A DNA stretch of 64,000 bases from Diprion similis. Taxonomy: Eukaryota > Arthropoda > Insecta > Hymenoptera > Diprionidae. A program made the translations under genes and the position numbers. This document shows positions 35,670 through 52,122 of this stretch, piece after piece; position 1 is the stretch's first letter; each line of letters begins with the position of its first letter. A model generated the notes under the pieces. That model did not search any database. It was not told where the DNA came from and worked only from the letters and a program-made list of their open reading frames with translations. The stretch spans positions 2,480,001 through 2,544,000 of the forward strand of contig NC_060112.1 in NCBI RefSeq assembly GCF_021155765.1, read 5' to 3'.

Positions 35670-38600
35670 TCATTTGAACAATTCGTGTTGAGTGAAAGTA
35701 ACAGCGTCGTGCACACCGACAAAAATTTTAAAACTTGGCTCCTTGTTCTGAAATTGATCACATTTTACTATCTGTTCAAAAACGGGACCCGAGCAGCCAG
35801 CTAGATATACGGGAATCTCTATTTTCTCAAACTCTGTAGTGAGAAATCTGAGTGTATTTATACCACTGGGATCGATGTAACTCAGAGCGCTTAAATCTAG
35901 TATAATACACCTGAGAGCTTCTTTATCCTCACTACCAAGAGGATCGGGATACAATCCTTTTTTAGCGAGTTTTCTTCTCTCTTCCACCACCTCGCGCGGT
36001 ACGACTCCCACTAGTTTGAATAATTCCGACTTCAAATGTCCGGAATTGGCAAAATTCAAACCACCGCAGTAGTGGAAAATTTTTATTCCACAGAGCTCCG
36101 TTGTCTGTAATTGAAAAATGAATTTGAAGTAAAATGAGTCGTGGGTGTTCGTATTTTTGCCAAATCTTTGACAGCTTGACTTACACCCTTGAATCGTCGC
36201 AAATCCAAGTACAAATCTGTGTTTGGAATGTGACCCAAGAGGCATGTGTATGGCTTGATGGATTGCACAAATATGCTTGTCAATGAAACAAGCAATCCGA
36301 CGACTAGACCAATGTCAATATTTACGAGGACAACCGCAAGGAAAGTGACAATCCAAACAGCAGCATCCAGTTTACTTAGTTTCCAAAATTTCTTCAATTC
36401 ACATGCTTGTAAAAGCATTCCCTTGAGTGCTACCTGAAAGTTAAACACATTCCGTAAGATTTCTTGCAATATTCTTAATGCTTATGATTCATAATCTATC
36501 AAGTGATACCTACAACAATAATCGATGCGAGTACGCATCTGGGTAAAGGTTCAAAAAAAGGTCCGATCCAGAGAAGAATCGTCAATAATATTCCACATGA
36601 CACAATACTGGCGAGTTGGCTTTTTCCACCAGTTGTCTGCTGTATCAATGATCGACTGAGGGAGGCAGTGACTGGCATGCAGGAAAAAAAAGATCCAACG
36701 ATATTACTGCTCCCCTATAACCAAATGTGGTGCGTGGTATTGAATTTTAATCTCTGTACGTAATTAAAAAATATCGAATAGATGCTGAATCATGCGCGAA
36801 TCAAATTTCAATCATATCTCGCAAATTAAAAATTTCACCATTGCTAAGAGCTCTTGATTGGAATTCACTTCGTAGTTTAACTTCTGTGCAAATATCAATG
36901 CCATTGACATCGTTATAGTATACGAGACCATGGTTATCGCAATACTCTCGAATGCTATTGCAGGCAGTAAAGAGAAACTGGGAGGCTTCGGTATCGGCAG
37001 TCTGTAAAATGATGCATTTATTTTCGCGTTATTTACACGCATTTTCTGGAAATTATTCATCAAATTAGTTGAATTTCATTTTTATACAAACCCTGTAGGA
37101 ATGTCACCAACAGTTCGGATGTTGTAGACCTCTGGTAGATTGCCGTAATTAGATATTAAAGTGCCAGTAACAACAGCCACTAATTCAATCGGTATCGGTA
37201 TGCTGCATCTTTTAGCAATATATGGCTGTAAGTCATCAAATTTTATACTTTTTATGAACATTTCATGAAAAGGTGCAATAGACAAAATGTAATTTAGCTG
37301 AGACTTGTACCCACCTTGATTATTTCATTGTTAAAAACCATGATTATTATCGCAACTGTAGAGATTATAGCAGCAGCTATATTCACATTTGGTAGTTCGT
37401 TGAAAATATCTATGCAAGACTGAAAATGAATTTTTTTTTAAATCCAGATTATAGGGTAGAAATAAAAGGAAAGAAAGCAAAGATAAAACAAATCTATACT
37501 TAATTAATTAGGACTTACGAATATTAATTTGAACATTGACTTTTGCTTGGGCAGCTGTAAGCCAAGGAGATCTTTTATTTGAGATATAAGTACCCAGACA
37601 GCAGCGCCAGTAGTGAAACCATTCACCAGAGTCTCACTGAGTAAGGTGCTGATTATGCCTAGTCTGAATAAGTACATTGCCAGCTGAAAACCCCCGAATA
37701 AAGTAGATTTATAAATTGCAACGTACGATTCACGTCTTGTATTTAACGTATTTTAAAGAATTACTCACCTGAAGTATTCCCACCATAAAAGTGACGGTTG
37801 TAGCCACCTCGATAGGAGTGTAAGTAACCACTGGTACATCCGATGCTAACGTAGGGTTTGTCACATTTGATTGAGCCAATGCATCTGGAAAAGTGGCATG
37901 AGCGGTGACCGCCTTCCCCGTCATCAGACAAACAACAGCGAACGTACCTGATTTTCAGAGAGTGACTTGGTCAGAGGAGGATTTCAATGGTAGCGTTGGT
38001 AAAGTTTCGATTGAGGTATTCCCATCTCACTGCAGTAAAAAAAAGTCTCTATCTCAGAAGGAAAATTTTGAGAAGAAGAGTGAGAAAGAAATGGACTTGG
38101 CGTTGATCGATTCGAGATAATTGTGCTAATGTCATGTTTACCCATTGAAACGTGCTTCGAAGTTCCTAAGAAAAAGTAAACTAATACTGGGAAGAAAGCC
38201 ATGTATATGCCTACGACCGGTGGTACGTTTCCAAGCAGAGCGTACGCCATTCCCTGGGGTATGTGCATGATGGCGACAGTCAAACCGGAGATCAGATCGG
38301 AGCAGATGTCTTTTTTCCATTCGTAATTTCTGAGCCAATTTAGCGCCGGTATTGTGGAAGTAATGCATGACCCACAGCTTTTCGATTTCACAGACTCTTT
38401 TGCGTTCCTAACAACTGTAGTGAAAAAAACGACAATGCAGTTATCACTCTATAAAAATTCTTTTCACAAGTAATAATTGCTTTGAATAATAATAACAGCT
38501 GACAGATGACTTGCCAGTGTTGCGTTTTTTTGCTCCTCATTCACTCAACAAATTGCTTTTCTAAATTGGGCTATCAGCGCTGGTCTAAATACTCACACGA

Positions 38601-38702
38601 ATTCTTCGGCCTCTCGTAGTGGTAAGCTCTGTTCAAAGCGTCTTGTTCATAGAGTGGTCTTTCGACTTGTAGCTGCCTCAGCACTTCGTCTTCCTTATCC
38701 AT
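35670..38702 (-). CDS. Prestin: SLC26 anion transporter, prestin-like
   Basis: Ten coding exons: 38599-38702, 38142-38407, 37769-37947, 37519-37683, 37315-37419, 37092-37225, 36839-37001, 36514-36714, 36185-36433 and 35670-36104, totalling 666 aa. Family marks are the IPQGMAYALLGNVPPVVGIY segment in the first membrane region, GTSKHVSMGTFAV, SNIVGSFFSCMPVTASLSRS in the core domain, and a C-terminal STAS domain with LDLSALSYIDPSGINTLRF. SLC26 proteins exchange chloride, bicarbonate, sulfate or oxalate across the plasma membrane; vertebrate prestin is a motor variant. The hydrophobic segments match the usual 14-helix fold. The second exon uses an acceptor 10 bases downstream of a tempting CAG, because the nearer site would introduce a stop. 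Substrate cannot be told from sequence. Non-coding 5' exons may lie upstream. Confidence 0.92.
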
Positions 38703-41700
38703 GCTTCCTGTTGAATTTGCAAAAGACAAACGATTAATTTGTGGAAAAAATTAAGAGGGCTGTTAAGATCTTTTAAAAAACAGTATCCAGGTTTTGAAAT
38801 TCTGTCGCCGAGCTTTTGACGACAATCTCAATACTCTGCCTGTGGATAATCAAAAACTAAATTTCTATGTAATTCGCTGTATTGCGGGATCTATAATCAA
38901 ACCGATTGATAGATAAGTAATAATCTGATGTGAAAGCAGCTACATAATCATGGGTAGTGTTTGGTTGCTTATCTTTTTCATTCTACCGCCTCGGTTACAT
39001 GTCGAGCATTAACGTTTGCTCAAAGAAAGTTACGTAATTTGTGTCCACAAAAGATTGAGACTGCATATACGTAATATTGTTGATGCGGATTAGGTGGATT
39101 TGAATCGAGGGCTTTTATCATTGTCCACGCTTTCTATTCTCAACTAAGACCGCAAGGTTGTTACATTTTACAGTAAACAGTGAGGGTATAATCAGAATGG
39201 CTAAGACTAGCTGGAATAACGATTCAAAAGAAATGTAATCAGATTCTATAAAACTATTTGTATTGATGCTAGAAGAGAGAGAAAAACAATTATAAAGGAT
39301 GTTTTCACCAGATATTTTTAGTTTTATTTCCAAATTGTGCGTTTCGTGACTTTTGCAAATTCAGCCGCTGGCCAAGCGTCAACAGAAAAATATTCCGCGT
39401 TGCAAATTTTAATGTCATTTAACATTTCGTTCTTCAAGAATTCGAAGGGGGGAAATTCCTGGCGATTACACATAACCTTGTGGCGTACGTGAGACAGAAG
39501 TGAGACGGAACTATAATAATACACGTGAACTTGGTTTTGAGTTGCGAGAGAGAAATTCAAACTGACAAACAGCTATGCAGCACATAGAATCTATTCACCT
39601 ATCCTTATATTCGTAATTGTGGTTTATTTCACACCGCGAGTACCGCGGATCATTTACCGTCAATTCGCCAAAGAACTTACAGAATACAGATTCCGTAATA
39701 CTGAACTGCTGAAAAAAGTGTTTGACACGTAAATTTCAACCTTGTAATTTATTTTTATCCACCTTTCCGATAGTTCAGGTGTTCTACAATTATTTTCTTC
39801 AGCTTTTTGCAATGACATTGGATTCATCTATCATTGGCTAAATTGTGAACTGAATCTATGTTCTAGGAAACGGATTACAGAGAAAATATTATCTTTGGCT
39901 AAATTGTAAACTGAATCCTGTGTTCTAGAAAACAGATTATTACAGAAATCAATTGACGCACGCATTAGGCACGCGGGATTCGGTGTACACTTGATTAATA
40001 ACATCAAAGTGCGGTGACCCGATGACATTGTAGCATAGAATTCATTTTACCAGATGTCCTTTGTTGTATTGCATTTTAGTATAATATGTATGTACAACAT
40101 AACATCAATGCATAAGAATGTAAGAAAAGAATAAAACTCATCCAGTTATGTGACCTACTCATCGTAACGTGATGTTCAAAAGTGAAGAACACGTGCAGCT
40201 GTTAAATTAATTTTCCTGCTCTAGATCGTAAACTTATGTGTTTACCGAGTTTGGGGGATTCACTTCATTTACCGCCTATATTCATTACGCATCAACACTG
40301 ATCACAGTGCGCGTCACCACTTACGAAATAGAAAACGATTTTTTATGTTGATCAGTTGTTCGAACCATCATCAATACAGGCGGAATAGAGGACTGTAAAT
40401 TAAGTCTGTTTGTAGCAAAGTCAACATCTTTTCTTATGATACTCGTAGCTTCTTGCTAATTTCAATTTAGTTGAAACTTGAATGGCACGTATATAGTCGC
40501 CTTTGTTTGCTGCACGAGCTGAATTAGCGACTTGAAAGCACGTTTCGCAATACCAACTTTATACGTCTATCCATACTACATACATCATAAGGATCAGTAA
40601 GCACTGCCGAAAAATAATTTCTTTACAGCATTCACACTTCAGGCATCAATAGCTCAGAATTTGTATACAAAATGAGAAGATCAAAGAAATTGAAATGGAG
40701 TTGTCACGCGGTATTGTGTCGATACGTACGAGTACATCATATAAAATCTTACAAAGTTCCGCGTACTGCAATCATGGGGTATAAACGTTTATTACAGCCG
40801 TTGGTAAAGCTTAAATCAACTAAATAAATATTAATTTATGCATGCAATTAGTGTGTTAACGGAAATGCGTATTAGAGAGCGAATTAATTCAAGCATCATG
40901 CAGCAAATTATAGAATGGTTAATTTTCGTCCAAAAATTCTTGTGCGTATTAAATAAATAATTACAACGCTTATGTAATAGTAAATCATACGATTCTGGTA
41001 AATCTTAACAATAATAATTGTTATTACCTTCTGCACTGTAACTTTTGATATACCGCATATAGGAACGTATTATTCACCTGGATGCAACGATGTCCTTTAT
41101 AATTTTTTTTGTCTATCAGCGTGTATATTACACGTATTGTTTTCTTGTGTATCGAGACAAATATTATAATGATAATTATCTACAATTTTTGAATACTACT
41201 AAGAGTTGTAATTACAATTATCGACTCAAATTATAATACTGAACGTTATAATCCGATCTCACGACTCAGGATTGATCAATTATTGTTACCGCAGCGATGT
41301 ATTACAAAATGACCAAAGCCGCTGCTGCTGATATCTCATTACCACGCACTACCACCACAGGCACAGCGACTTCTGAAGCCTGCACCGTTTAGCTGCCAGT
41401 TTTATTTACAAAGACCCCACACGTACACAAGCACGTTGACTGAAGGTTGACTTATAGGCTCATACGAGTGCTGTGTCGATAACACACGTCGTTGACCATT
41501 CGCTACTCAATTCTGCCGCAGCTCCTCATTTATACCACGAATAATTATTACCGCCGTTCTTCCCAATTGCCGCGGTTCTTTCCATTTCTTTGTATACATG
41601 ATTATTTATTAATACCTGTAACACAGCACAATTTTCAATAAACTTTTTCCACACATTTGTTGTGCATGCATTAATTGAACCGCGTGCGTACATTTGTTAT

Positions 41701-42768
41701 ATATATTATATAAGTATACTTGTATTGCCTGCTGTCGGCATAGACATCGTGGTATACAGATTAATAACGCGGAAGAGACGTCCAAACAATACACTCAAAC
41801 CCATTAACACAACTATCTAATAAACCTTATCAAACTTTATTCCTACAAATTATCAATACGTCAGGATTAGTTATATGCTTGTACTAATTATTTCTAGCAG
41901 ATCTGACGAAAAGATTATAACAAGTGGTGTACTGCTTAATCTCGTTACATATTGTATCGTTCCAAATTTTGAATCACATACGGCGAATAATCGATCACAT
42001 TCTCACTGCCTCGTTTTCCAGGCTTTTAGTATCTTATTTTTATCGTAACTCCTCGGTACATATAGGTATATTGCACAGTCGTGAAATAATTCTCACAAAC
42101 TGATGCATCAACGCAGTGAGCGCTATCGCAGGCAGCCAAAGTTATCGAGACGTGTGGCAAGTTGCCTTGGTTTAGGCTCTATTTGCCAGGATCACATGTT
42201 ATGCGATTAGTTCGTCACGGGCGTAATACTAACATTAGTGGATTAAACTGTAATGACTGCAAAAATCAGGCACGAATGGCATGAACGAGCGAATGGATGA
42301 ATACGAACTGAATTATTCTTATCTTAACAACAGATTACGTTAAGAACGAGAAGATTATCACAATTCTTTTTGAACATTTGTTTTGTACTAATGTGTCATT
42401 AGTCGATACGTGCTTAGAGAAATGCATGACAGGCTTTCGAGAGGTTATGTAATAGTTAATTAATTTTGAATCACCGGAGAGCCAGGATGACAGGATAGTG
42501 CAATACTTTCATCTATAAGAAAATATTCGCCACTCCCAAGTACCGTATATTATTAATATTTTATGTAATTCATTCCCATTACTAGAAGCCAAATTTTATA
42601 TTTTTCGCACCTAACCTCAAAGCTTTCACGGTAACTTTATGTGTCAGTTTTGCATAGACGAAGAACATTCCACTTATCTGGAAAAACGAGATATGAATAT
42701 GAATACTATTTTTAAATTTGACGTTAACTTTTTTCTCTTACGCTACAGGTATTCGTTAAAATATAATC
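38703..42768. other. Divergent intergenic region between prestin-like and SMIM8
   Basis: About 4 kb without a supportable gene. It contains a 61-base tandem duplication at 39834-39947 and short AT-rich frames without similarity. Promoters for the two flanking genes should lie near its ends. Confidence 0.5.
39834..39947. repeat. Two-copy tandem duplication, period about 61 bp
   Basis: TTGGCTAAATTGTGAACTGA at 39834 is repeated at 39895 with one change, and similarity continues through GTTCTAG and ATTACAGA. The copies differ at several positions, so the duplication is not very recent. Confidence 0.7.
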
Positions 42769-43574
42769 ATGTCAAATGATAAAAACACCCCAGTAACCAA
42801 GCCCGGAGATGGTTTAAGATCATTGCGAAGTACCATGCTATTCAGAGCCATAAACTATGAGCTTTATGTAAAACCGGTGCGTTTACTTATAGTAACATAT
42901 TATTCATCACAAAGATATATTCCAATTTATTTCAAACGGCAGAGAAGGGGTTTTGGTCAAAGGTTGATTCTCACCATACATTTTTGCTGTGTTTGGTATT
43001 CACTCGGTACACTCAAATCTTCAGATACTATTTAAAACAATGTATTTCACGATACGTGTTCAAGGCCTTCAGTGACTTCTGCAGTGCTGATTTACAGATT
43101 TATTTGAATGCAAAATGTAAGATTTTAGTTCCTTGTTAAATGGAACAGCACTGAAGTATGTGTCATGTATCATGCTAAGTACTTGGCTGAAGCAATCGCC
43201 ACTTGCACTGTTCGGACGATTGAACGTCTGTTTGCTCAAGTCAATGTATACTCTTGATAACCTTATTGATAAAACCAGGATTATCATCAATATATGATGC
43301 TGTTTGAATGAAAATTGCACCAACAGTTTCACACGAAATTGTTTCTCGGTGTCTCAGTATATCTTGTGATACTTTATTCGAATAACTATTTAAGCACGAA
43401 ATATTGTAATTTCAGAATGCTGTAATAATGGCACTGGGTGTTCTGGCTATGACTGGATGTGCCGGGTATATTTTTTACATGCGCAGCAAGTATGAGGAAA
43501 TGGGCTATTACTCGGCAATTGAAGAAGATGGCAAAGAAACGTTTAAGAAAAGGAAATCAAAATGGGACGATTAA
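42769..43574 (+). CDS. SMIM8: Small integral membrane protein 8
   Basis: Two exons, 42769-42876 and 43416-43574, give 88 aa. The order matches vertebrate SMIM8: a polar N terminus, the LRSLRSTMLFRAINYELYVKP block, one membrane helix (VIMALGVLAMTGCAGYIFYM) and a charged tail ending KRKSKWDD. The function of the family is not established. The join at YVKP|NAVIM is supported by the same segment in the vertebrate protein. It runs toward GOT1 and away from the prestin-like gene. An AATAAA lies near 43704. Confidence 0.88.
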
Positions 43575-44533
43575 AAACTTAGTAATTTATTTTCTTTTTT
43601 TTTCTGTAGGTTCTTGCCGACGCTTTTAACTGTAATATTTACTATACTTCAAGGAACTAGATATAGATTTGAAGATATTTATTTTTGGGCAATTTTCGTT
43701 TATAAATAAATATGTAATATATAGACTTTATTTATTCTATGTGGGTTTATGTATATCATTAGCCGCATCTTATTCATGATCTGTAATTATCATCTACAGT
43801 CTACAGTCCGTTGTTGAACGGAATAATACATTTTTTTCAAATAACATTTGTAAAGCATTTTAATAACTTATTTTCCTCTTGTTTATATCACCCGATAGTA
43901 AGACTGCGAGGAAATATTAATTACAAAATTGAAGAGTATAACAATTAAATGCAACAATCAAATATAGACACAATTTTTGGTTGGTGTTTTAAAGCTACGT
44001 AACCATCTTCTTGTTTCTTTTTTATGGAGCTAAAAATGCGACTGAGGTATAAAATACATATTTTCTCTAAGTTTACGTCTTATAGTTGACCTTAAAAATT
44101 TTCCTTCAATACGATGAGAGGCTGGGTTTTGAACTGTTCAAATATGTTACCAGATATGAATGAAATTTTACTTCAAACATACCCTTCAGATAATTATCTT
44201 TATAGTAAGAGTAGAAAAATTCATACCAAATTCGTTGCAAACTAATTCTGAACACCTCGATGGTTTGTACTATATTCTGAATGATGATTTCTATCAGGTG
44301 AAAAATCGTATCGATTTTAGAGTTGCATGTTTTGAGTTGAGTTCTCTTTTTCTCCTTTTTCGACACGCATGTAATAAATGAGTTCAAGAATACTTTACAT
44401 CCGTATCTCTGTTGCGTCTATCGGTTCCGTATTTAAATTTGCAATATCAAACGTTTTGAAATTTCTTCATATAATCTCTGAGCATGTCGGTAAGTGAAGG
44501 AGTAAATGTTTTTAATGATCAACATCTGGTTTC
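43575..44533. other. Convergent 3' region of SMIM8 and GOT1
   Basis: AT-rich, with an AATAAA near 43704 on the plus strand. Overlapping short frames on both strands near 44106-44387 show no family similarity. No gene seen. Confidence 0.5.
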
Positions 44534-47152
<2,619 letters not shown>

Positions 47153-48759
47153 TTTGTTAGCTGTGTTTGATCTGAAATAAAGAGATCAATATTGATACTT
47201 GCGTCGATATTACTGATACCACAATCGCGGATTTTATCCTTATATGTAATTTTTTTCCTATATATCGTTTAACTTCGATAACTTACTGGCTGATGGTTTG
47301 ACGGACAACGACGACAACCGGATGACGTTAATTCTCACGCAGAACGAGAACCGTGAACGGCGATGTTATACTCAACAAAGTGGCACCAGTCCCTGAAATC
47401 AGGAAATACGTAATACTTTGGAGATAATCGCAACTGTAGATACCGCGCGGCGATACAATCGTATTTTTACGTAATCTGGAACTCCCTACTTCCAACGTCA
47501 CGAAGCGCATGGTTCCGGTTTTCAAGGTATTCTCTTCTTTTTTTTTTTAATGTCAATCTCTTTATAGCAATTTTTATCTCGGGACAATATTTACTGTGTC
47601 GTTATCATCGCGCTCACTCACTTGTCAGACTTCCGTCAACATTCAGTATAATTCTTAAATTTTGATAATTATTATATTTTTCGTACATGAATTTGAGAGA
47701 AAAAATATGGTCATTTCCAGTAAAACAACGTACTTTTTCAGTGTGATTTAAATCGGTACACGTCAGTCCTTTTTAGCGCAATGTTTTCTTATGATTGTCG
47801 ATCAGATCAAAATGCGTATATTAACGCATGCATGATGTAAGTCACGTGACATCGGTTTTCAAACAGCGCGGGAACGAATACATGAATCGCATTTTTATAC
47901 TTCGACTCAACTGTTCTGATATTTGGTATCAATCAATCGATGCGCGAGTTTCTTCCGTTGTAGCCAACGTATTCTGCATACGTTTAAGTGCATACTGTAT
48001 GCACCGTATCGTATGATCTTAAAGCAAGACAAGTGAATAATCGGGGCGGAATTCGCATCGTCATATCTGTTGAAAAAATTGTGCAAGAATTGAGACTCAA
48101 GAATGCAATACCGATTGAAAGAACCGATTTGTATTTTCATCAATGAGTATATCCATCTTCAATCAGAATTCTAACACGTTTAATAATCATTTGAAGAATC
48201 ATTCATGTCGTGTATTATCAGTCGAGTAGGTAGCCATAGAGTAAAGAGATACCAAGAACGTGAGCCGGGTGTCTCCTGTCAGCCAATCGGTGTTCATGGA
48301 ATTTGTCGACCGGGGAAAAGCATAAATGATTCCTAAGTAGGTGTGTAGGTATATCGGTTCAGTAATGCGTACGTAGCCCGTTTTCATAAGAAACATCGAC
48401 CCAAATTAATGCTGTAGATGTACTTTACGAATAAAATCGCATGACATGTCTCAACGGCTGGAATTAAGTAAACATTTCTTTATAACTATTGGAATATAGG
48501 ATTGATAATTTCTCCTCTCAGCTTCTTCCGATTATATTTGACAGCCAGAGGTGGGGGTGTTTGACGCCATATTGGCAACTTGTGACTTTTGAGAGACAGA
48601 CAGCCGAGTATAATAAAAAAATAACCAAACTTTACCCAGCGTACGTCGAAAAATAATGCCTTGGAGTGTGTTTGATTGATTTCATCACCTATCGCCAATC
48701 GACCATCGATATCTTCACGGTATTAAACCGTCCCCACGACTTCGCGAGTCTGAGTAAAA
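47153..48759. promoter_or_regulatory. Divergent region between GOT1 and VPS26
   Basis: Holds the GOT1 non-coding first exon (probable minus-strand donor near 47285) and the VPS26 5' UTR. Short frames lack similarity. No other gene seen. Confidence 0.45.
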
Positions 48760-50983
48760 ATGGTGAGTCTCTGTTAATACAACACGGCACTTTCCATGTT
48801 GTTGGTTAACGATTGCTTTACTCGTTCACTCGATGCATTCGCTGACTAGGTCAAATATTACCGACAACTTTATCTTCATCTGTTTCATTTGCTTGTTTTT
48901 CAACTGTTCAGAGTTTCTTTGGGTTTGGGCAATCTGCCGAGATTGAAATCATTCTAGATGGTCACGACACTAGGAAAACAGCAGACATCAAATCTGAAGA
49001 TGGAAAAAAAGAACGTCACCTGCTCTATTACGATGGTGAAACAGTGTCTGGAAAGGTAATGAACCGATTCGATTACTGTTCAAAAGTTTCTATACTAAAT
49101 CTCAAGAAATAAAATCTTATATGCCATTGTATTAGGTTTTCTATAATATCAACGGTCAAGTCGGTTCGCACCTATTATTATGCAGATAAGCTCAATTAAA
49201 AATAATCAGGTTTCAAATATTACATCAATAAACAGTTATCAATATTTGAAATTTTACATTTTTGCGTTCCTCCATTTGAACATGTGCGTGTATCTTCGTT
49301 CCAGATAAACGTGAGCCTTAGGAAAGCTGGGAAGCTTGAACACCAGGGTGTAAAGGTTGAGTTCATTGGGCAAATTGAGTTGTATTATGATAGGGGTAAT
49401 CATCACGAATTTACGAGCCTTGTTAAAGAGCTGGCCAGAGCAGGGGAGCTTACGCACAACACCGTTTATTCATTTGAATTTGCCAATGTTGAAAAGCCAT
49501 TTGAAAGTTATACGGGATCCAACGTCAGGCTACGATATTTTCTCAGAGTGACTATTGTCCGGAGGTTAAGCGACATTGTCAAAGAATCTGAACTTGTTGT
49601 ACACACCCTTAGCTCTTATCCTGACATGAATAATCCGATAAAAATGGAAGTTGGAATTGAGGATTGCTTACACATTGAATTTGAATATAACAAAAGCAAG
49701 TGAGTACTGGACCAATATTGTTCTTTATATTCTTTTTGGATTCTGTGGAACCTAATTCACTCTTCTTCAATTATAACACGATAATCTGTTGTCTTATCAC
49801 AATTTGTTTATTCATTTTACAGGTACCATCTGAAGGATGTGATAGTTGGGAAAATATATTTTTTGCTAGTCAGAATAAAGATCAAACACATGGAGATAGC
49901 AATTATAAAAAGAGAAATCACTGGCTCTGGTAACTATAACGTTGAGAGTTAAATTTTTACAGTAGACTTTTTGTCATCGAATTGCAAATCATTCGCTTTT
50001 CATACATTGGGCAGTTTAGTCATCCTTTATCAGCATGGTTGGATACGCCCACCATGACAAGCTGACAGTGTCTTATAAACAATTGTTCATCACTTTCAAC
50101 GTCCACTGAATTTAAATTTGATCACAAACCATACGATATGCTCAAATTTCCCTTTTGCAATGCTATACAATAAAGAGGAAGTGAAATATTCTTACCTGTT
50201 TGAAAAAAATTGTATGCATTACGTTTTCCTATCATTTGGCATGTTGTTGCTTTCTCGCATGTTAAAATTGAAAGTAAAATTTTGTGTTTGTAATGTTGAC
50301 ACGCTGGTTATTACATAACATGCTTAAGTCATAACTAGAATATATATTCGCAGGGCCACACACATTCACTGAGAATGAAACAATAGCCAAGTACGAAATC
50401 ATGGACGGTGCACCTGTAAGAGGGGAGTCTATACCCATCCGAGTATTTCTTGCTGGGTACGACCTCGCTCCAACGATGCGTGACATTAATAAAAAGTTCA
50501 GTGTCAAATATTACCTGAACCTGGTTTTAATGGACGAAGAAGATCGCCGATACTTCAAGCAGCAGGTTCAATGCCAAAACATAATTCCGTTTAGAAATAA
50601 TCACCACTAGTGACGTTTTTTTCAGTGATTATATCAAGTCCCGAGTATTTTTGGGATGTGGTGATTTTCAAAGCAGGATAGATGCTGATATTTCCCTGAA
50701 AAATATGTTTCGATAATTATTGCAGGAAATAACGTTATGGCGAAAAGGTGAGAAAAGCCGTAAATCGCAATCTGCCTCACCGCATATGCCCTCGCATCTG
50801 GTTTCTGCGGAAACAGGCTTTCCGCAAGGCGTTGCTCCGAATGGACCTCCGTCCGGTGGGTCTGGCCCAGAGGCTGCACACAGTATTAGCGGTACAGAAG
50901 AGATCCAAGCTCCAATCGAAGGAATGACACGAGAGGAAGGTGATGGAGAAGGAGAAAAAGAAACAAGCCCGGAAAACAATTGA
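48760..50983 (+). CDS. Vps26: Vacuolar protein sorting-associated protein 26
   Basis: Six coding exons: 48760-48762 (the ATG alone), 48912-49055, 49305-49699, 49823-49929, 50354-50565 and 50726-50983, totalling 372 aa. The protein starts MSFFGFGQSAEIEI, exactly the VPS26 N terminus, and keeps DGKKERHLLYYDGETVSGK, the [29 protein letters not shown] block and PIRVFLAGYDLAPTMRDI. VPS26 is an arrestin-fold subunit of retromer, which recycles cargo from endosomes to the Golgi or plasma membrane. The tail after EITLWRKGEKSRK is longer than in typical family members (about 330 aa) and is Pro/Gly/Ser/Glu-rich, likely disordered. Confidence 0.95.
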
Positions 50984-52122
50984 ATATTTTCTTCAGGTCT
51001 TTGAGGCATAGAAAAATTCTGTTGATAATTAAGAATTAATCGACGTGGAGTAAGGCGAAAGAAATTAAGAGGGAGGAAGAAAATCAGAGAAAATGTGGCA
51101 GAGGAAGAGAGAGAGGTAGATAGAGAGAGAAATAGAAATAGACAGAGATATTCAAGATTACTAGAGAGAGAAAGTTGTTTCAACGAATCGATAAACGGCA
51201 AAGCCATTGAGTTGTCAAAACTCGGTGAAAAAAAAGAAAGGAAAATCTAAAGATTCAGCTAACGAAATATTCTTGCCCTCCGGTAATTTTGCACCTGAAC
51301 CGATTGTTTCATACCTACAACAATATTGCCATCAGTAGTATACAACTTATCAGCAAGCCGCGTTCAGTCAGCGGCACAATTAGTGGAACACCTTTCCAGA
51401 AGAACTACTACGACTGGTCGTTCGAATATATCATTTTATAACGTTATGTTATATTACTGGGAAAAAAAAAAAAAAAAAAAAAAAACAGAAAATGCTGACC
51501 CAAGAATTAAGTTAACCGCATAATATTACTTATAATATAAGAGTCTCAAACTTGTTTCTTTAGTTCTCTGTGTCTTCGATTTCTCGTTTTTCATATTTCT
51601 TGTTAATTTGTTGTTGACCAAAAAGAAAAAGAAAAAAAATAATATGTGAAGAAAACAAGGAAATTAATTAATTAATTACGAACCATTATTATTCTAATTG
51701 TCAAATATTGTATATATATATAATTATATGATATGCAACCAGTTGTATATTTTATTGTCATAAAAATAATTATATTATAATGAAGATATACCGGTTTAAC
51801 GTTGTCAATGAAGTTACCCTTGAATATTTATTCTTTTATTAAATCCCAAAAGTTTAGTTGATAAATATCTTATTTCCGTTAATTATTTCTTTTATTACTG
51901 CACAAATTGCGTGGTTGTTTCGTTGCCGTGCGTGTATATTTTTTTTCGTTTTTTATGTATCTGCTAATTACTATCTTACCGACGGACGTCGTCTTGAAGC
52001 GGAGCTTCGCGAACTATCGAAACGCGACATGCGATGTTTCTAGTAACCTATAAATTTGACAGTTGTATGTTGCAAAAAAGGATTGAAATAATTATTTAAA
52101 ATAATACAGCAGATATTAAAAA
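50984..52122. other. VPS26 3' region and spacer before TMEM129
   Basis: Begins with a GA-rich, purine-biased stretch (about 51060-51180), then an A run at 51463-51485 and AT-rich DNA. These look like VPS26 3' UTR followed by the TMEM129 promoter. No further gene. Confidence 0.5.

Noticed and set aside
47328-47525. 65-codon minus-strand frame upstream of Got1, possibly a mitochondrial leader
   Set aside because: It does not splice in frame to the Got1 start, and the enzyme's own start is cytosolic in type.
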